Of a stretch of DNA of 64,000 nt, positions 1 to 12,388 are shown in pieces; within the stretch, counting starts at the first letter, position 1, and each line of letters opens with the position of its first letter. Under the pieces are notes generated by a model that did no database searches, was not told the origin of the DNA, and was given only the letters and a program-made list of their open reading frames with translations. This stretch comes from Trichuris trichiura (lineage: Eukaryota; Nematoda; Enoplea; Trichinellida; Trichuridae). Location of the stretch: positions 1,178,001-1,242,000 of the forward strand of contig JBAJFE010000018.1 in assembly GCA_037903355.1 (NCBI GenBank). The letters are read 5' to 3'. The translations under genes were made by a program, and so were the position numbers.

Positions 1-2
1 CA

Positions 3-347
3 AAACAAGCAACAAATGTAAAACGGTTGGAAGAACTCTGCTTCGTTACGTTGTTGAGAATGGTTGAAAACCCAATGAAAATTCCCAGCAAACTGATATA
101 CCACTATTACGTATGTTGCAAATGCCGCCAAGCGGTATTCGAAAGCAATGCAATTGTCGTTAACTTGTGGGTTCCTATTGGAGCAATTGCGCGGCGATGG
201 AAAATGGGTGAAGGTTTCCCAATGAAGGATCAAATTGCCTGTCACGCAGTCTTTTGCTCTATGCATTGCGCATTAATGTATCAGGATGCCTTGAAAAAAT
301 GTTACTGTTCTATGTATCATTACCCAGCAACGTACACGAGTCCTTAG
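3..347 (+). CDS. 3' end of an unidentified cysteine-containing protein (partial)
   Basis: An open frame runs from the window edge to a TAG at 345-347, so the gene or exon begins upstream. About 115 residues are visible. Two cysteine clusters, CCKC near the middle and FCSMHC near the end, could bind a metal, and the segment between them is hydrophobic to basic. I do not recognise the family. The frame is open on the left with no ATG required, so this is more likely a last exon than a short stand-alone gene. It could also be a chance open frame. Confidence 0.35.
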   Translation, partial: KQATNVKRLEELCFVTLLRMVENPMKIPSKLIYHYYVCCKCRQAVFESNAIVVNLWVPIGAIARRWKMGEGFPMKDQIACHAVFCSMHCALMYQDALKKCYCSMYHYPATYTSP

Positions 348-1490
348 GAGATGAGCCTATCGAAGTAACTTCCTCGTAAAATCATTAATAAATAACTCAA
401 AGGGGGCTACAAATGGGAGACATTTGAAAAAATATCACTTACTGCATTAGTTCTAAGGGAATAATACTTAAAAGCAAAAGATAAGGCATTATAAGCTCTT
501 ATAGAAACATAGTCGGTTTTTCAAAACCCGTCTGGCGAAAGTTAGCTGTTAGCAAGGGATGGCGCTCTTCTTAGCCTTAAGGCTGCTGAACTCGTAAGAA
601 AGTAATAATAACCTGATCCGTTGGCCCATCGCCGCTTCTTGGAAGAAGTGGTCAAAGCGGAGACGAGTTTGCTCTGACGTACGGAGGTCAACAACTCGTA
701 CTGAATATAGGCCATCCTAACTAAATGATAAACTGCAAATGGAGGAATGTTCGGCGAAGTCGATGAATCGCATCCTTCGCTTAGCTGAGCGAGTTTTGGG
801 CAGTGGAAAGGTCAATGTCATTTCTAAAACGAATTACTCTGCGTTTGCCCGTCTGCCATACTTCCCGTAGAATGCGGCTGCTGGAGTACAAGCATAATGA
901 AGGCTCCTGCAAGAAACATAACCTGAACAAAGGTAAGCCAGCTTTAGTTTCGCTCTGTGAAGAGTAGCATTGCGAAAAGGGATTTTGTTCCCTGGTGCAC
1001 ATATGCTTCATTGCGAATAATTTCTCTGACTGCTTTTAAGCGGTTAGGTAGGGAAAGTTAGAGCGCAAAAATCTGTCGTTGAAATTCTCCAAACTTTGCT
1101 GCAGCCCATTCAAAAGAAAAGCTATTACGTCATGTTTTCAGAGCCGCGAAAAAATTCTACCGTAACCAGCTGAATGCAGGTTCCTTTTCTCGATGGACGT
1201 TCCAATTCAGCCCTCACTTAGAGCTAAGCCGAAATGTAGTACTTGGGTAGCGCAGCGGTTCAACGGTGATAATCTAGGAGATTTAAAGGAAGGAATCAAA
1301 AGCAACGAACAGACTACAACCGACGAACAATGGCGATTCAACGTTTGAGTGTGAATGACCAGATACTTAAGCCGCTATTTCTTAGGCTACAAAGCGCTTC
1401 AACTTGACTTGAAGACAGTTTAGCCTAGAAGCAATTGGTCTTGTTGGCACACCTGCACTCACGTATACAGTTTTGCCTGGCGCAAGTCCA
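348..1490. other. Intergenic, nothing recognised
   Basis: No frame with coding character, no transposon ends and no tandem repeat were seen here. The 76-codon minus-strand frame at 781-1011 has no family resemblance and no splice context. Confidence 0.5.
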
Positions 1491-1499
1491 ACATACGTA

Positions 1500-3160
1500 G
1501 TAAAACATAAGCGTAGTATAAAGGTTTTACATCGTATACAGACAAAATATTCATGGAATGCGCGGCATTCACGTAATATTCTTTGGCTATAAACGGAGTA
1601 CCTACCAAACCCGCGGTTTCTATGGTAGACATGCAGTACGCATGCTGTTTATACTTGCATAGGAGGAATATTTATGCTATATATGACTTCTGCGTGGTAG
1701 AAATTGCTTATAGCTAAGGCATATATGGTCACTACGGCATAGATGGGGTATGTATAATTGCATGTATGGGATATTCAGGGAATCTATGACATTTACATGG
1801 TTTAAGTTGCGCATAAAGAAGGTAAGTATGACTTCCACCCTCTCTACACCATGCCCGTAATACCTATGTTGCATATATTTCCATAGTGGGAATATTTGGT
1901 GCACACTTACGGCGTACACAAAGTATAAATTGCTTATAAATAGGATATTTGTAATATACAGCGTCTACAACCACGCGTGCAGTGTTTCTGACGTATATAC
2001 TTCCCTACAGGACGTATTTATGTCAAACATGGTATGCATGTCGTACACTGCACTGTGGCTGTAGGCCCTGTATTTTACAATATATATACCTTAAATACTC
2101 CCATTATGTAGATAGATACATGCAACATGCATGCCTTAGAGAAAGTAAATATCACAAGTACCTTCTTTATATGCAACTTAAACTATATGCATGCCATAGA
2201 TTCCATGAATATTCCATGTACGCAGTTATGTATACGTTATAAATACTGTATCTATGCCGTAGAGACCGTTCAAGCTTCAGCCATCCTAGCTATAAGAAGA
2301 AGTGATGTACAGTAAAACCTCCTTCATTTGAATGCGTCGGGGCGACGGGTGGTTCGGATTACGGAAAAATTCGGATTATGGAGGAAACTTACAGTAGGCT
2401 ACAGAAAAGCAGGTAATGTAATTTTAAATGCATGGTCCTGGTGTCTACAGCGTGATGTCAGTCTCTGCAAACGGTGAATAGCTTAACGAGGGATCAAGAA
2501 AAAGGACTGACTACCAGAAACTGCTTTCTTAAATGGTGTGGACGGAGTAGCGCGAAGCGACATGGAAATAGTTGCCATGAACTTATTTTTCCATATTCGT
2601 AATTACCGGCCGGCTCTGTTAGCTCAAAAATAAATTGAGTTAGCGGCCGATCATTGCGTTATATGGGAGCAGATTGTAGTTTTATACGACTAAGAAATAC
2701 CAAGTTTTAGATCCACAATTCTGCTTATTTGGGAAAGTTTAGGCTTCGAGGTGCCTTGCTGCAATTAACTTATTGGTCGAGATTGGTTCGGCAGAGCCGT
2801 GGCTGGTCTGCGCCTATGTTAACGTATATCGAAAGGACCACTGCCGCCCAGTGATTGTCCGTTTCGCACAGGTAGCCTAATTATCTTTAATGTATACGTC
2901 GTTCTATTGTTCTCTTCCACGAATTCGGATTAGAGAGGGAATCCAGATTATGAAGATTCAGATTAGGGAGGTTTTACTGTATACCGTAAATATTCCTCGT
3001 ATGCAAGTACATGCAGCATGCGTGCTGCACGTGTGCCGTAGAAAGTGTGGCTATCAAAGGTATGTTGTGCTTATGGGCGAAGTATACTATGTTAATACCT
3101 TGTGAGTACACAGTATACGACCTTTATATTACGCGTACATCGTAGAAACTTTGGAAAACA
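1500..3160. repeat. Large diverged inverted repeat
   Basis: The reverse complement of about 1500-1910 aligns, with many substitutions and small gaps, to about 2130-3160 once the DNA transposon at 2310-2979 is removed. Shared landmarks in order are TATGCAACTTAAAC, CATAGATTCC, CTATGCCGTAG, TAGCTATAAG, AATATTCCTC.TATGCAAG, CAGCATGCG and GTATACGA..CCTTTATA. Small frames inside (1677-1919, 1982-2315, 2890-3105) are by-products of the repeat. It may be an old foldback element. No coding sequence was found in it. Confidence 0.7.
2310..2979. mobile_element. pogo/Tigger-like non-autonomous DNA transposon
   Basis: The element starts CAGTAAAACCTCC and ends GGAGGTTTTACTG, perfect inverted termini of the pogo/Tigger type, with a TA duplication at 2308-2309 and 2980-2981. 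Subterminal copies of a TTCGGATTA-type motif lie inside both ends. At 670 bp with no transposase frame it must be mobilised in trans. It sits in the right arm of the inverted repeat at 1500-3160. The left arm shows the uninterrupted sequence, which confirms the insertion point. Confidence 0.85.
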
Positions 3161-4562
3161 GAAAATACGTTTCTTGTTAGTAGCCTGCGCTGCAAGCATG
3201 TTGTTTATGACATATATACGTGCTGGCCGTGTAGTTACTACATATGCCTTTTCTATCTATCACCTTTACTAGATTTACAGCAGGCAGATTGTATAGACAA
3301 GTGCAGCTATGCCGAAAGGACCAACTGGTTCAAGGCCAGGTTGATTTGAAGTCAAGTTGGGCGAGCTTACGCGGCTCTCATAGTCCTTACGTTTAGGTTT
3401 AAGCTTAATTGGGGGCAGAAAAGGTTGGCCGTCAAATCTGAAGTAAAATACAAAGTGTGTTGCGCTGCGTTTCTTGTTGACTTCTAATCAACCTGTTCTT
3501 CGGTCACCTAAGCCTAAACTCATATGTAACCATTACGTTTAGGCTTAGGCTTGATGAATAAAAGCGCGACGAGATGCAAAGGGCAGAGCAGGCGAGATAA
3601 ACCTGCATTTTATTTGTTACGGTAGAGAAACAAAATTCAAATTATTTCTAACTTAACTACAAAATTCAGCAGCCACATTTTTTGCGACATAGACATCATA
3701 GCATTAGATTAATACTAGTACAAAGTGGTCGTCATGGAAGTTCAATCATTCGATGTGCACCATAGGCAATGTAAGGTTCAGGTATCAAGACTAACGTCCC
3801 ACGGTTAAGCTACGGTGAATCGACCACCTCTGAAAGCATCGTGATGACGTAATGTCTATATATTAATTACCTTATTGCGAAAATAATCGCAATTGCGTAT
3901 ACAGAACTTGGCGCTACATTCAACATATGGCGCCCTGTTGTAACTGTGAACATTCGATGTTCATCCCATATATAGGAACAGTCCTGTTTATGGCATGTAC
4001 GAAAAGCTTCTACCGAATTTGAAAAGATTCTAAGATGAGGAGGGAATTTCTCATCAGTGCGTATGAGTAAACAAGCTGATCAAATTTTAAAGGCACGTTC
4101 TGTACAAACGTAATCCTATTTTCAGCGCGTTTCTTTTGAGCCGACAATTGTGTACGAAACTGCTTCTTGCATCAGCTTGCGTTAGCTGAAAACAAGAACG
4201 CTGACGTTGGAACTACATTTGCGTCGAAAGCTTTATAGTCGAACAGGCTGTTTTCATTTCGAAATTGCCAACTGTTTTCCGCTGTATTCTTTACGAAAGA
4301 TTCAACTTGCAATCGTAGCGAGAGTATCTAATCGATGTGTTACAGTAAAACAGCGCAAGGTGGAGTTTTAAAATAAGAACTTTAAGTATAATCAAGTAGG
4401 ACCTGTACAAGTTTAAAATACTTGCTTCAAAAAGCGCGATGTTGGTTGGCTCTTTTCATTTGATCCGACTTTGCTGAGCGTGCGGCCGATTTTGCTACTT
4501 TCTCCGAGCCAACCTTTTGCGTCGCAAAACCTTGAAACGCTGCACAGTGACCAGCCGCAGAT
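3161..4562. repeat. Intergenic with a dispersed repeat carrying TTAGGC hexamers
   Basis: CCTAAGCCTAAAC at 3507-3519 and GTTTAGGCTTAGGCTTG at 3537-3553 are facing copies of the TTAGGC hexamer, the nematode telomere unit. The stretch at about 3385-3450 resembles about 24920-24990 (CCTTA.GTTTAG..TTAAGCTT followed by a GGGCAGAAAA/GCGGGAAAAA block), so this is a dispersed repeat rather than a telomere. The rest, up to the MSP gene, shows nothing. Confidence 0.5.
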
Positions 4563-5394
4563 ATGGCGACAAGCGTGCACCTAAGTTGCGAAGCAACAAA
4601 GTTTGCCTTCCGAAGTCCGTACAACAAGGCTCAAACGGTGTCCACCTTTCTGACCAATGACGGAATGAAGCGAATCGGCCTAAAGATACGAACAACGGAT
4701 AACAACATTTTCCGTGTCAACAAAGTTTACTTCCTTCTTGAGCCTGGCGCGAAGGAAGAATTGCAACTTCGACTGCTGCCGCTTGGATTGCAATTCAATT
4801 TTCTTTGCAGAAACCACATAACCTTTCTGTACGGACAAGTTGACGACAGTATAAAAAACCCAAAACAAGCGTGGAAGAGTATAAAGGATACGGACCAATT
4901 CTCCGTGCGAGTTACCATTGAAAAGCCGCACAAAGGTGATCCGGTCGCTCAGGAGCTGAGAGGTTACTTTGCCTTACTTTTACGAGACGAAAAAAGACTT
5001 AAACTATACATTTTAAGCTGTGGGGGCAAAAAAGCATTTCGACGCGTCCAGTCCCGTTTGCTCTAGAAAGGAAGCCGCCGAAGTTGCTACTACAGGTATC
5101 CGGTTCTATCGATCGGCATTCTTTCAGTTACGGTTTCGCATAGGGGAAGGTAGGAAAGAAGAATTGGCGCCAGGAAAGCTTGGGGCGACATCCGCATTCA
5201 GTCCCGCGGCAGCTGGTTCAACTCAGGCAGCTTCTTCGCTTCTAATGGCACAAGACATTGCTCGTTCCAACGAAGACATGCAGCTTAAAACAGCCGAACT
5301 GGTGGAAGAGGTCGCTGAATCTGGCCAAGCCGGGGTAGCTAAAACTGTTCCGCCACTGTCTACCACCATAGACAGTGCGAAAGTCACCCCGTAA
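4563..5394 (+). CDS. MSP-domain protein
   Basis: Exons 4563-4962 and 5018-5394 join in phase to give 258 residues; the 55-nt intron is GTTACT...TTTTAAG. Residues about 8-110 form a major sperm protein (MSP) fold: an N-terminal strand rich in F/A before SPYNKAQT, then the typical block with MKRIGLKIRTT, then a late strand HITFLYG. MSP-type domains act as cytoskeletal polymers in nematode sperm or as VAP-like FFAT-motif receptors. The C-terminal 120 residues are low complexity (A/S/E-rich), with no transmembrane anchor, so this is not a canonical VAP. The ATG at 4563 is the first in frame. A possible polyadenylation signal AATAAA is at 5546. The second exon is less certain than the first. Confidence 0.75.
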
Positions 5395-5694
5395 CAAATT
5401 CCAAAACAATATTACGTCTCTGTCCTCCTGCAATAACACAGTCTCCCTCTTTAAAATAACATATACCTATCGAGCCATTGAACATAACCAAATATATTGC
5501 GTAATAATTTGCATTTTCTGAATCGAGTCGGAGACTGTGTTACTGAATAAAGCTGCTTGTTCGACTTTGCACTTGCATTGAAATTAACAAATTGATAATT
5601 CAATATTCTGGTCTGATTTATTAGTAGAAAACAGATGGCGCCGAACGGCGTACAGCGAAAGTGATTTTCAGCCATCAAATAGACGTCAAACTTG

Positions 5695-6146
5695 TCAGTA
5701 CGCCATACGAGGTCGAGGAGAGAAATGCTGCGTATCGATAGCCTAAAAAAATGAGATACTTTTCTGAGGTTTAAAGTGAAGTAGGTTTCGTTACTTACGT
5801 CAACCAAATCATTCAAATGAGACCACATTATCACTTTTGATGAATCGGCACTTGAGGAAGTGTCATTCCCACCGACAATGGAGGCGCGAAACCGTCTTAT
5901 CTTTACCAGTTCTTCCATTAAGGTTTTAAGCTCCATCTGAATGCGAAAACAAGTTCAATGGAATTCATAAGCTTGAAAATGTCTCAGAGTACTTACTTCA
6001 ATTGCGTCGATCAAGTATTCGCGCGCATTTCTGCCAAACGCGCTAATGCCATTGGTCCACATGAGAATATGAAAGACAATATCACGTGAAATTTCTTGAG
6101 GCAGCTTTGCGACTGTTTTTGACGCCTTTTCGAGTTGCGCACTCAT
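5695..6146 (-). CDS. Small helical protein of unknown function
   Basis: Three exons on the minus strand, 5997-6146, 5799-5936 and 5695-5742, join in phase 0 throughout (donors GTAAGT and GTAAGT; acceptors ending TTCAG and TTTTAG) to give 111 residues ending in TGA. The first exon starts MSAQLEKASKTV. Exons 1 and 2 are predicted helical and charged; no signal peptide or membrane span is seen. Perfect donors and continuous phase make this a real gene, although I cannot name the family. It converges with the MSP gene 300 bp away. Confidence 0.6.
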
Positions 6147-9100
6147 TGTAACTGGTTTTCGCGCCTAAATTAAAAATCCCCTACAACATTGAATTTCACA
6201 AGCAACGTACACTGAAAAGCGACAATTGGTTTCAGACATTTCAAAGCGTTAACCTTAATTCTGTTTACGAGCCATTTTCGAAGGCTTTGCGTGATTAGCG
6301 AAATGTTGAAATAGGCAAATGATACTACTATACGTATACTAGGAAGCTTACCTCGCCGGCTGTGCCAGCCTTAAGAATTCGAAGTACGTTCGCTTTAAAA
6401 TTTCCACTGCGCGCCTCTTCGGATAGCCAGAAATGGGACCGTAGCAACGAAATCAGACGAAGTTGCAAACGACCAAAAATTATTCTACTTTGTCAGCGCA
6501 TTATAACCGATGTGCAATTACTATTAATGCCGGTGAAGTGTTTGTTGACGAAGTCTTTTAATCGGTGGTGCGACTCCTGGAGAAAACGAAAAAAACGGCT
6601 AGAAAAGGAAAGTAGCTTTAAAAAAGGTACCCTTCGGTAGAACCAGCGCTTCAAAAGGCGCAGGTAGCTGCAATGAGCTTGAAAAGCGTAAAGTGAAAAA
6701 ACCAGCTCTCCTCTACGCTACCTGGGATAATGAGCGCCTAGAATTTCAGCAATTTTCGCCAGTATTTCCTCACCCGTGCAACTGTACGTACGCGCCTCTG
6801 AAAATGAGAACAGAATTAACCAAAGTTAGAAGCTGGAAGTGCACTGAGTGAAAATTAGAAGTCTGCAATCCACTGGCAAAGAGAGTGAACAGTAAGACTG
6901 CGCGGATCCCCTAAACTTTAAGCGACAACCATCCTACCTTGTTCTTTTAGAGGCGAAGTTGATACACCGCTAGGACTGGTCATTCCAATTTATTAAGGCA
7001 CGTAAAATTTGCAACAAAGCTTTTGGTTAGCTTTTTTTACCGCTGGAACGCTAACACGAGATTAAATTTGAAACGGATACAGTATTTACGCTATTGATGC
7101 GCATTTATTAGACATTGAATCATGCTGTTAAGCATGTACGGTTTGCATTTCAACTGTTCCGACAAAGCAGGTGAGACTGCTTTTATTTCTGAATAAATAT
7201 TATTTTTTGGCTTCTTTTTGTACGGATTTTGAGTCCCGTTGAAAAACTTTTATTAATAAACTGTCCGTAGCTTTCGGGTCCGAACTTGACCCGTCATCAG
7301 CGGTCTAAGGATTGATTCATACGAAGACACTATATCTTGAATAAATATTATTTTAAAATGAGTTTATTTTTTGTTTTTGTTGTTAGCGGAAATTGAATCT
7401 GCCACGTTTTGACGCGCGCGTAGTGATTCACGCGGCTAAGCAGCGATCAGGCTTCTGCCCTACCTGTTAATGCTTAGAAAACTTAAATTTAAATGCAGCT
7501 GTATTACGCCAGTTGGTCTTGCTTTCAACATGTTATACCACCGACGACGAAACAGCCGCGGCAAAGAAGATGCGCAGCAGAATCGAGTGGTGCAACTCGT
7601 GTCCATAGCGAGCCCCTCATGGCAACGAGTAAGGTCAAGAATTTGTTCAGAAAAAATTGCAAACTTTTTAAACTCATCTCCGCGCTAAATTTAATTAAAC
7701 GTCGTTAGCATAGGGAAAAGCCTTTCGCTTTGTTTCTGACTATCCTGCATTCACTGGCATACCGTAAAAAAATTTCTGCGCTTGTAGGATGCCGGCGGTT
7801 GCGATGGTTGTCTTGATTCGGCAGTCGTCTTGCTTGTCTGACGGTTCGATCGCAATGGTTGTCCATCCATCGTCCGAACGATCGTGACACTTGCAGGCCT
7901 GTTGTGTTCTATACGCAGATAATCGTTTGTTTTAATAGAATAGAGTTTTCAAGCCTTCCCAAAGCCTTTAAACGTCGAATTCGCGCGGCCGTCTCCTGGC
8001 AGCCGCTTTTAGCTTGTCCATTTTTAACGCTTAGCCGCTATTAATTTGGAATGCTAGCAGCTTTGCTTGCATGCAGTTATGCTTTTTGTTCGATAAGCGC
8101 GTGCCAAACTTCTGACGACGACGTCAGAGGCTCTGCTTCGAATAGCGACCTTGCCCGTACAATAAATAAAGGTAGAAAGTTAGCGTGCTACTAATTTGCA
8201 TACAAGTACATACGAGATTACGGTAGTTTATTGTTGTCCCAAGCGTAGTATACGACGGCGGCTGCCGTTTTCCAGCGACTTGTGTAAAATGGGACGCTCT
8301 ACCTTATCAGCTATTTAAAATAGTGAAGTTAATAAGTTGCATCCTGTTGAAAATGATAATTAAATTACGTCATCCGTCTGCGCAGTGCTTTGTACTTGAA
8401 AGTCACGGTCCGTTGAGCGCAACTCACGGTATTAAGCAGTCGACGTGTACAGTATACTCGTTGATGCTTGCTTTACGCTTATGCTGTGCATTCCTGCGCT
8501 GGCTAACCTTAACTCAGGTCATCCGACTAAGTTATTTCCGTTTCCGTACGACGATATCAGCTATGTGACTCGTCGCCGCTTAGCTAAATTAGAATTTCAA
8601 ATTTTTCAGACAGTTTTTTATGGCTGTCCGATTAGACTGTTGGGTAAACATGACCCCAGACAAGTAGCCTATAGCGCATTGCCTAGCGTCGCTACACATA
8701 GTTGGTGCTGGCTGAGTCTCGACTGCTCCGTAGGCTTTCGATGACGTATGCTATAAGCTAATACGTTTTGTTATACAGACATGGTCTGCCGCTAACTGCA
8801 GCGGTTTTCGGTAGGTCTAATTGGTCTGTGAGTGAGTGAGACTACGCATTGGCTCGGTTTTCTGTTCTCTACTCGGCCCTTCTCTTCTCAGCTTTCTATC
8901 GGCACCTATAAGCTTCGATCCCTGTAAGAATTAATGGTACGCGACGCGATGCTGTTGTAGTAATTTTTGTTCCGTATAATGATGTACTTTGCCCTTCTCA
9001 ACATTGTATATTTTGCAGGGATCTATAGGCAACAAATATCTGTGTGTATTGTTCATCAACCGCCGCTATCTGAATACTACATCAACAAGGCAAAGGTACG

Positions 9101-9235
9101 TCATCATCGCGCAACTGTTATTAATATGCGGGCAAGTTGTTAATAAATCTTTCGTGTTAATTTTTTAAAATAAATGTGTATATGCAAGTACATATATGCA
9201 GAAAAGTGTGATGCCTTGTAGGCATAGCTTGAAAG
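6147..9235. other. Intergenic; Penelope-related debris, no gene supported
   Basis: Apart from the ribozyme-like motif at 7265-7303 and the AT-rich sequence around it, nothing is supported. The block at about 7205-7260 (a cytosine-rich TCCCGTTGAAAAAC followed by AT-rich sequence) recurs beside the palindromes at 12390 and 33575. The plus frame at 6362-6640 has no ATG near its start and no family match. Confidence 0.4.
7265..7303 (-). ncRNA. Hammerhead-ribozyme-like motif
   Basis: Read on the minus strand: CCG, core CTGATGA, a C, stem II GGGTC/GACCC with a 7-nt loop, core GAAA, then GCTA and CGG. CCG and CGG close stem I, and AGCT-type sequence forms a minimal palindromic stem III, as in type I hammerheads of Penelope-like elements. 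The extra C after CTGATGA is shared with several other copies in this window. Confidence 0.6.
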
Positions 9236-10168
9236 ATGCAGAAAGGCGAGGGAAATCCACATGGGAATAAAGCAGGCTACATATCTATGGATCAGGTGAA
9301 TCAGTGGATGGAAGAAATAAAATTTGAAAGCACGCAAGAAGTAGCTTTGATGAGATTGGCTCAAAACAGCGAGTCAATTCCCCATTTGGGAGTGATGCTT
9401 TGGAATGCGCCAGGCGCCGTTACGCTGCTGCTTAGGGAAATACTCAGCGTCTATCCGTTCATGAATCCACCAATTGTGACCACTGCTCAGTCGAACAGAG
9501 TGTGCAACTCGCTGTCTCTGATGCAAACCATTGCGACGGATCCATTAACTCAGTCGGCTTTCTTGAATGCTAAACTGCCATTTTATGTCTTTCCATTTTT
9601 GACATCCGTCTGCACAAGCCCGGCTGTCGAGTATCTTCGCTTGACCAGCTTGGGAGTGATTGGCAGTTTGGTGAAAGGCGGCAATCCGGAAGCAATCCAG
9701 TATTTGCTGAGTACGGAGATCATTTCTCTCTGTCTGAACACGATGGAAGTTGGAAGGGAATTGTCGAAGACGGTGGCAACGTTTATATTGCAGAAACTTT
9801 TGCTTGAAGACGGTGGTCTGTGCCACGTGTGCGGAAATTACGATCGCTTCTTTCGAGTGGTCAACACATTAGGTTAGTTTTCTTGCTTACAATTTTTTGA
9901 TATAATTTTTTGAATTTAGTTTTATTTTTATATTTTAGTAAGAATTGTTTACTCAATGGGTTCCGAACCGCCGGCTCGTCTGCTGAAGCAAGTGATACGT
10001 TGCTTTTGCCGTTTGAGCGAGAATCCTTACGCCAGAGATACATTGCAATACTGCCTTCCTGTCCCATTAACGGATCCGGCGTTTACTAGCTGTTCTACCG
10101 CCGGTGATCGACAGACTGAGCTATGGCTGGCTCGACTGTTGGAACAGTGCCACATCAAATCGAAATGA
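9236..10168 (+). CDS. CNOT9: CCR4-NOT complex subunit 9 (Rcd1/RQCD1)
   Basis: Exons 9236-9872 and 9939-10168 join in phase 1 (GTTAGT...TTTTAG, 66 nt) to give 288 residues, close to the usual 290-300. The whole chain is the armadillo-repeat Rcd1 domain. Family signatures are visible: PPIVTTAQSNRVCNSLSL, YLRLTSLGVIGSLVK, ELSKTVATFILQKLLL, and across the junction PPARLLKQVIRC. CNOT9 is the peptide- and RNA-interacting module of the CCR4-NOT deadenylase, linking it to GW182-type silencing factors and other adaptors in the cytoplasm. The N-terminus is short: the family part begins about residue 18 (MDQVNQWMEEI). A possible AATAAA lies at 10358. Confidence 0.95.
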
Positions 10169-12110
10169 AGTCGCTTTGCGGAAGTGCAACGCTGCAGCAG
10201 TTAGAATTTCTTTGATAAGACTACTTGACACTATAGGCAAAGTAAAGCGTTGTACAACGGATCTTCCCCTTAAATTATTTCAAGTAGCAATTCAATGGTC
10301 GCTTTGGCCTTAGTTTTTTTCTCTTTTCCAATAGTTCGCTTGACTGGCTAGTTTTATAATAAATTTTTGAGCTGCACACAAACAACGGCAGCAGCAGCCC
10401 TTGTTCAACGTTTTAGCAAATCCACTTTTATCCTATGAAAGGACTGGTCGTTGGCAACGTCATCCATCCTAATTGGTGTTGAAGCGGAAAGCTTTGTCCT
10501 ACTGCGTAAGTACTACTTGATCATTGTGCCGTATCGGGCAAATTTTTCACTACCCTTTATGCAAATTTTCCGTGCTTTCTCTAAAATTGCTAAAAGTGAC
10601 AAAAGTTGTTTTCGCGCTGGCTGGCAGACAGTTCTTAATTTGAAGCCCATTTTATTAATATTTTTCCAAGCAGCTCGTAGAGTAACAACGCGTTGAGAGA
10701 AATCTGATGCTTTCAATGGGCCCGAGCTGATCCCACCATGAGCTCAATTCGAGTCGTTCGAAAGCTTCAGACTTCTTTCAATAAATTATTATTCCACAAC
10801 AGGGAATTCCGCGAAGATCAAAGATATGTTTATGATAAGCTCAAGAAAAAACTATCTCTTTAAGTATTATGTCATAAGTGACATACCCTATTATTTTATG
10901 TTGAATCAATGTTTATTATGCATAAGTTTTAAGTACATTTTGAATAATCTTTCGGGGTTGCTGTCTTGGCTTTGCCTTTCATAACGCTTATTACTGGAGC
11001 CAGTTTAGCTCTGATATATTTGTCTTTATTAATGTAAGCTTACTTCTGGTAATGGTTTAAGCTGATAACGTTCGTAGTTCAACTATTCCTATAGAAGAAA
11101 GTTGGCACTTCGACTGAATGAATAGTTTTTTTGGCAGATCCAAACAGCTTTGTTAATGTTGTTTGGGAAAATAAATTGCTTTATTTGAATGTACAAAATA
11201 CTTGCTCGACCCTTTTGGAACATCGTTACTCCGAAAGGCTCTTTGCAGCAGGTTTATGCGTAAGGAACATCAATGAAATAGTGGAAAGCTTTGTAAAATC
11301 AGTTGAATAAGAGTACTATAGTAGACTACGAAATTTGGGACCCTCAGAAAGAGATTGCTCCCATCTTCATTTATATGACACGATTATACGCAATTTTATT
11401 GAGTGTTACACATAAGAACAGAGACGTGACAGACGTTGTCCATTTGCCAGTTAGTTAACTGGATTAGATGGCTTTTACTTCGTGCAAGCCCGCTGTCGGT
11501 GAGGTGAGCTGTCGATTCCCTGAAGCAACTCGTTATTTGAATATTCAAATTTGTTGAGACAGCTTTCAGAGGCGTTATCGTTGCGTCATCAGCTCCTGTA
11601 CTAATAAAACTTAAGATAACGTTCAAAAAGTTATCAAAATAATTAACAGGCTCTAAGTAACAACTTTGCTAATAAAATCAACTCCAACCAATAGGGAGTA
11701 AAAAATACAATTAGCGCATATGCTTACTACGAAATTTGGTCTATCCCGAAAGTTTCGTTAAAATGAAACTTGAACATTCCAAAAAAATGAGCATTCGGGC
11801 AACCGTTTGGTAACTTTATGACTCCAACGTAGTTGATTGATTATTAATTTTAAAAAAGTATACAACTCTAATTATTAAGCTTATAGTTTCCGCTAAAAGC
11901 GTTTCCATCAACGTTCAATGAAGGTTTACCGAAGCCATTGTCTGCCACACATAGCTAAAGTGTGCACAGTTAGAATGACGTTTCAATTACGTTCTGTTCC
12001 TCAGAGTGGTATGCCGAAAGAGTTACGTTCAGTGAATATGACTTATTACGGGTCCCCATTGTAGATTTGATGCTTGTTTAATTGTACCAGAAGTTAGGGC
12101 AATCCAAGTA
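10169..12110. other. Intergenic, AT-rich, no gene supported
   Basis: After the CNOT9 3' untranslated region no coding frame is supported. The frames at 10451-10716 and 11396-11626 are isolated, with no family similarity and no splice partners. Confidence 0.45.
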
Positions 12111-12111
12111 C

Positions 12112-12198
<87 letters not shown>

Positions 12199-12199
12199 C
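12112..12199. repeat. (ATT)n microsatellite
   Basis: About 29 perfect ATT units, followed by a poly-T run. A shorter ATT tract lies at about 12590-12612. Confidence 0.97.
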
Positions 12200-12255
12200 T
12201 TTTTTTTTTCTTCTTAACGTGTTTTTTAATTTTTTTTTGAAAAAAACCTTTTCTG

Positions 12256-12337
12256 TTTTTAACCCGTTTTTTCATATAGCGTTTATTGTTATAAACTTTT
12301 ATAACAATAAACATTATATGAAAAACGGGTTAAAAAT
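12256..12337. repeat. Long hairpin (inverted repeat)
   Basis: The arm 12256-12295 (AACCCGTTTTTTCATATA... then GTTTATTGTTATAAA) is matched by its reverse complement at 12298-12337 with only a few mismatches and almost no loop. The same AACCCG/CGGGTT theme recurs in the palindrome at 12902-13120, so the two probably derive from one element family. Confidence 0.85.
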
Positions 12338-12388
12338 CGTAAAAGTTTGTTTCCAAAAAGAGATTATTATTGTTGTTGTTGTTAGTTG

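Noticed and set aside
1244..1320. tRNA-like string GGTAGCGCAGCGGT resembling an A box
   Set aside because: No matching B box (GGTTCRANNCC) or acceptor stem follows at the right spacing.
5086..5125. A 32-nt intron in the MSP gene (GTATCC...TTTCAG)
   Set aside because: Removing it puts a stop in frame, and 32 nt is shorter than any other intron here.
10700..10790. Possible additional hammerhead (CTGAT...TTCGAAAGCTTC)
   Set aside because: The CTGANGA core is broken and no stem I or stem II pairing could be drawn.
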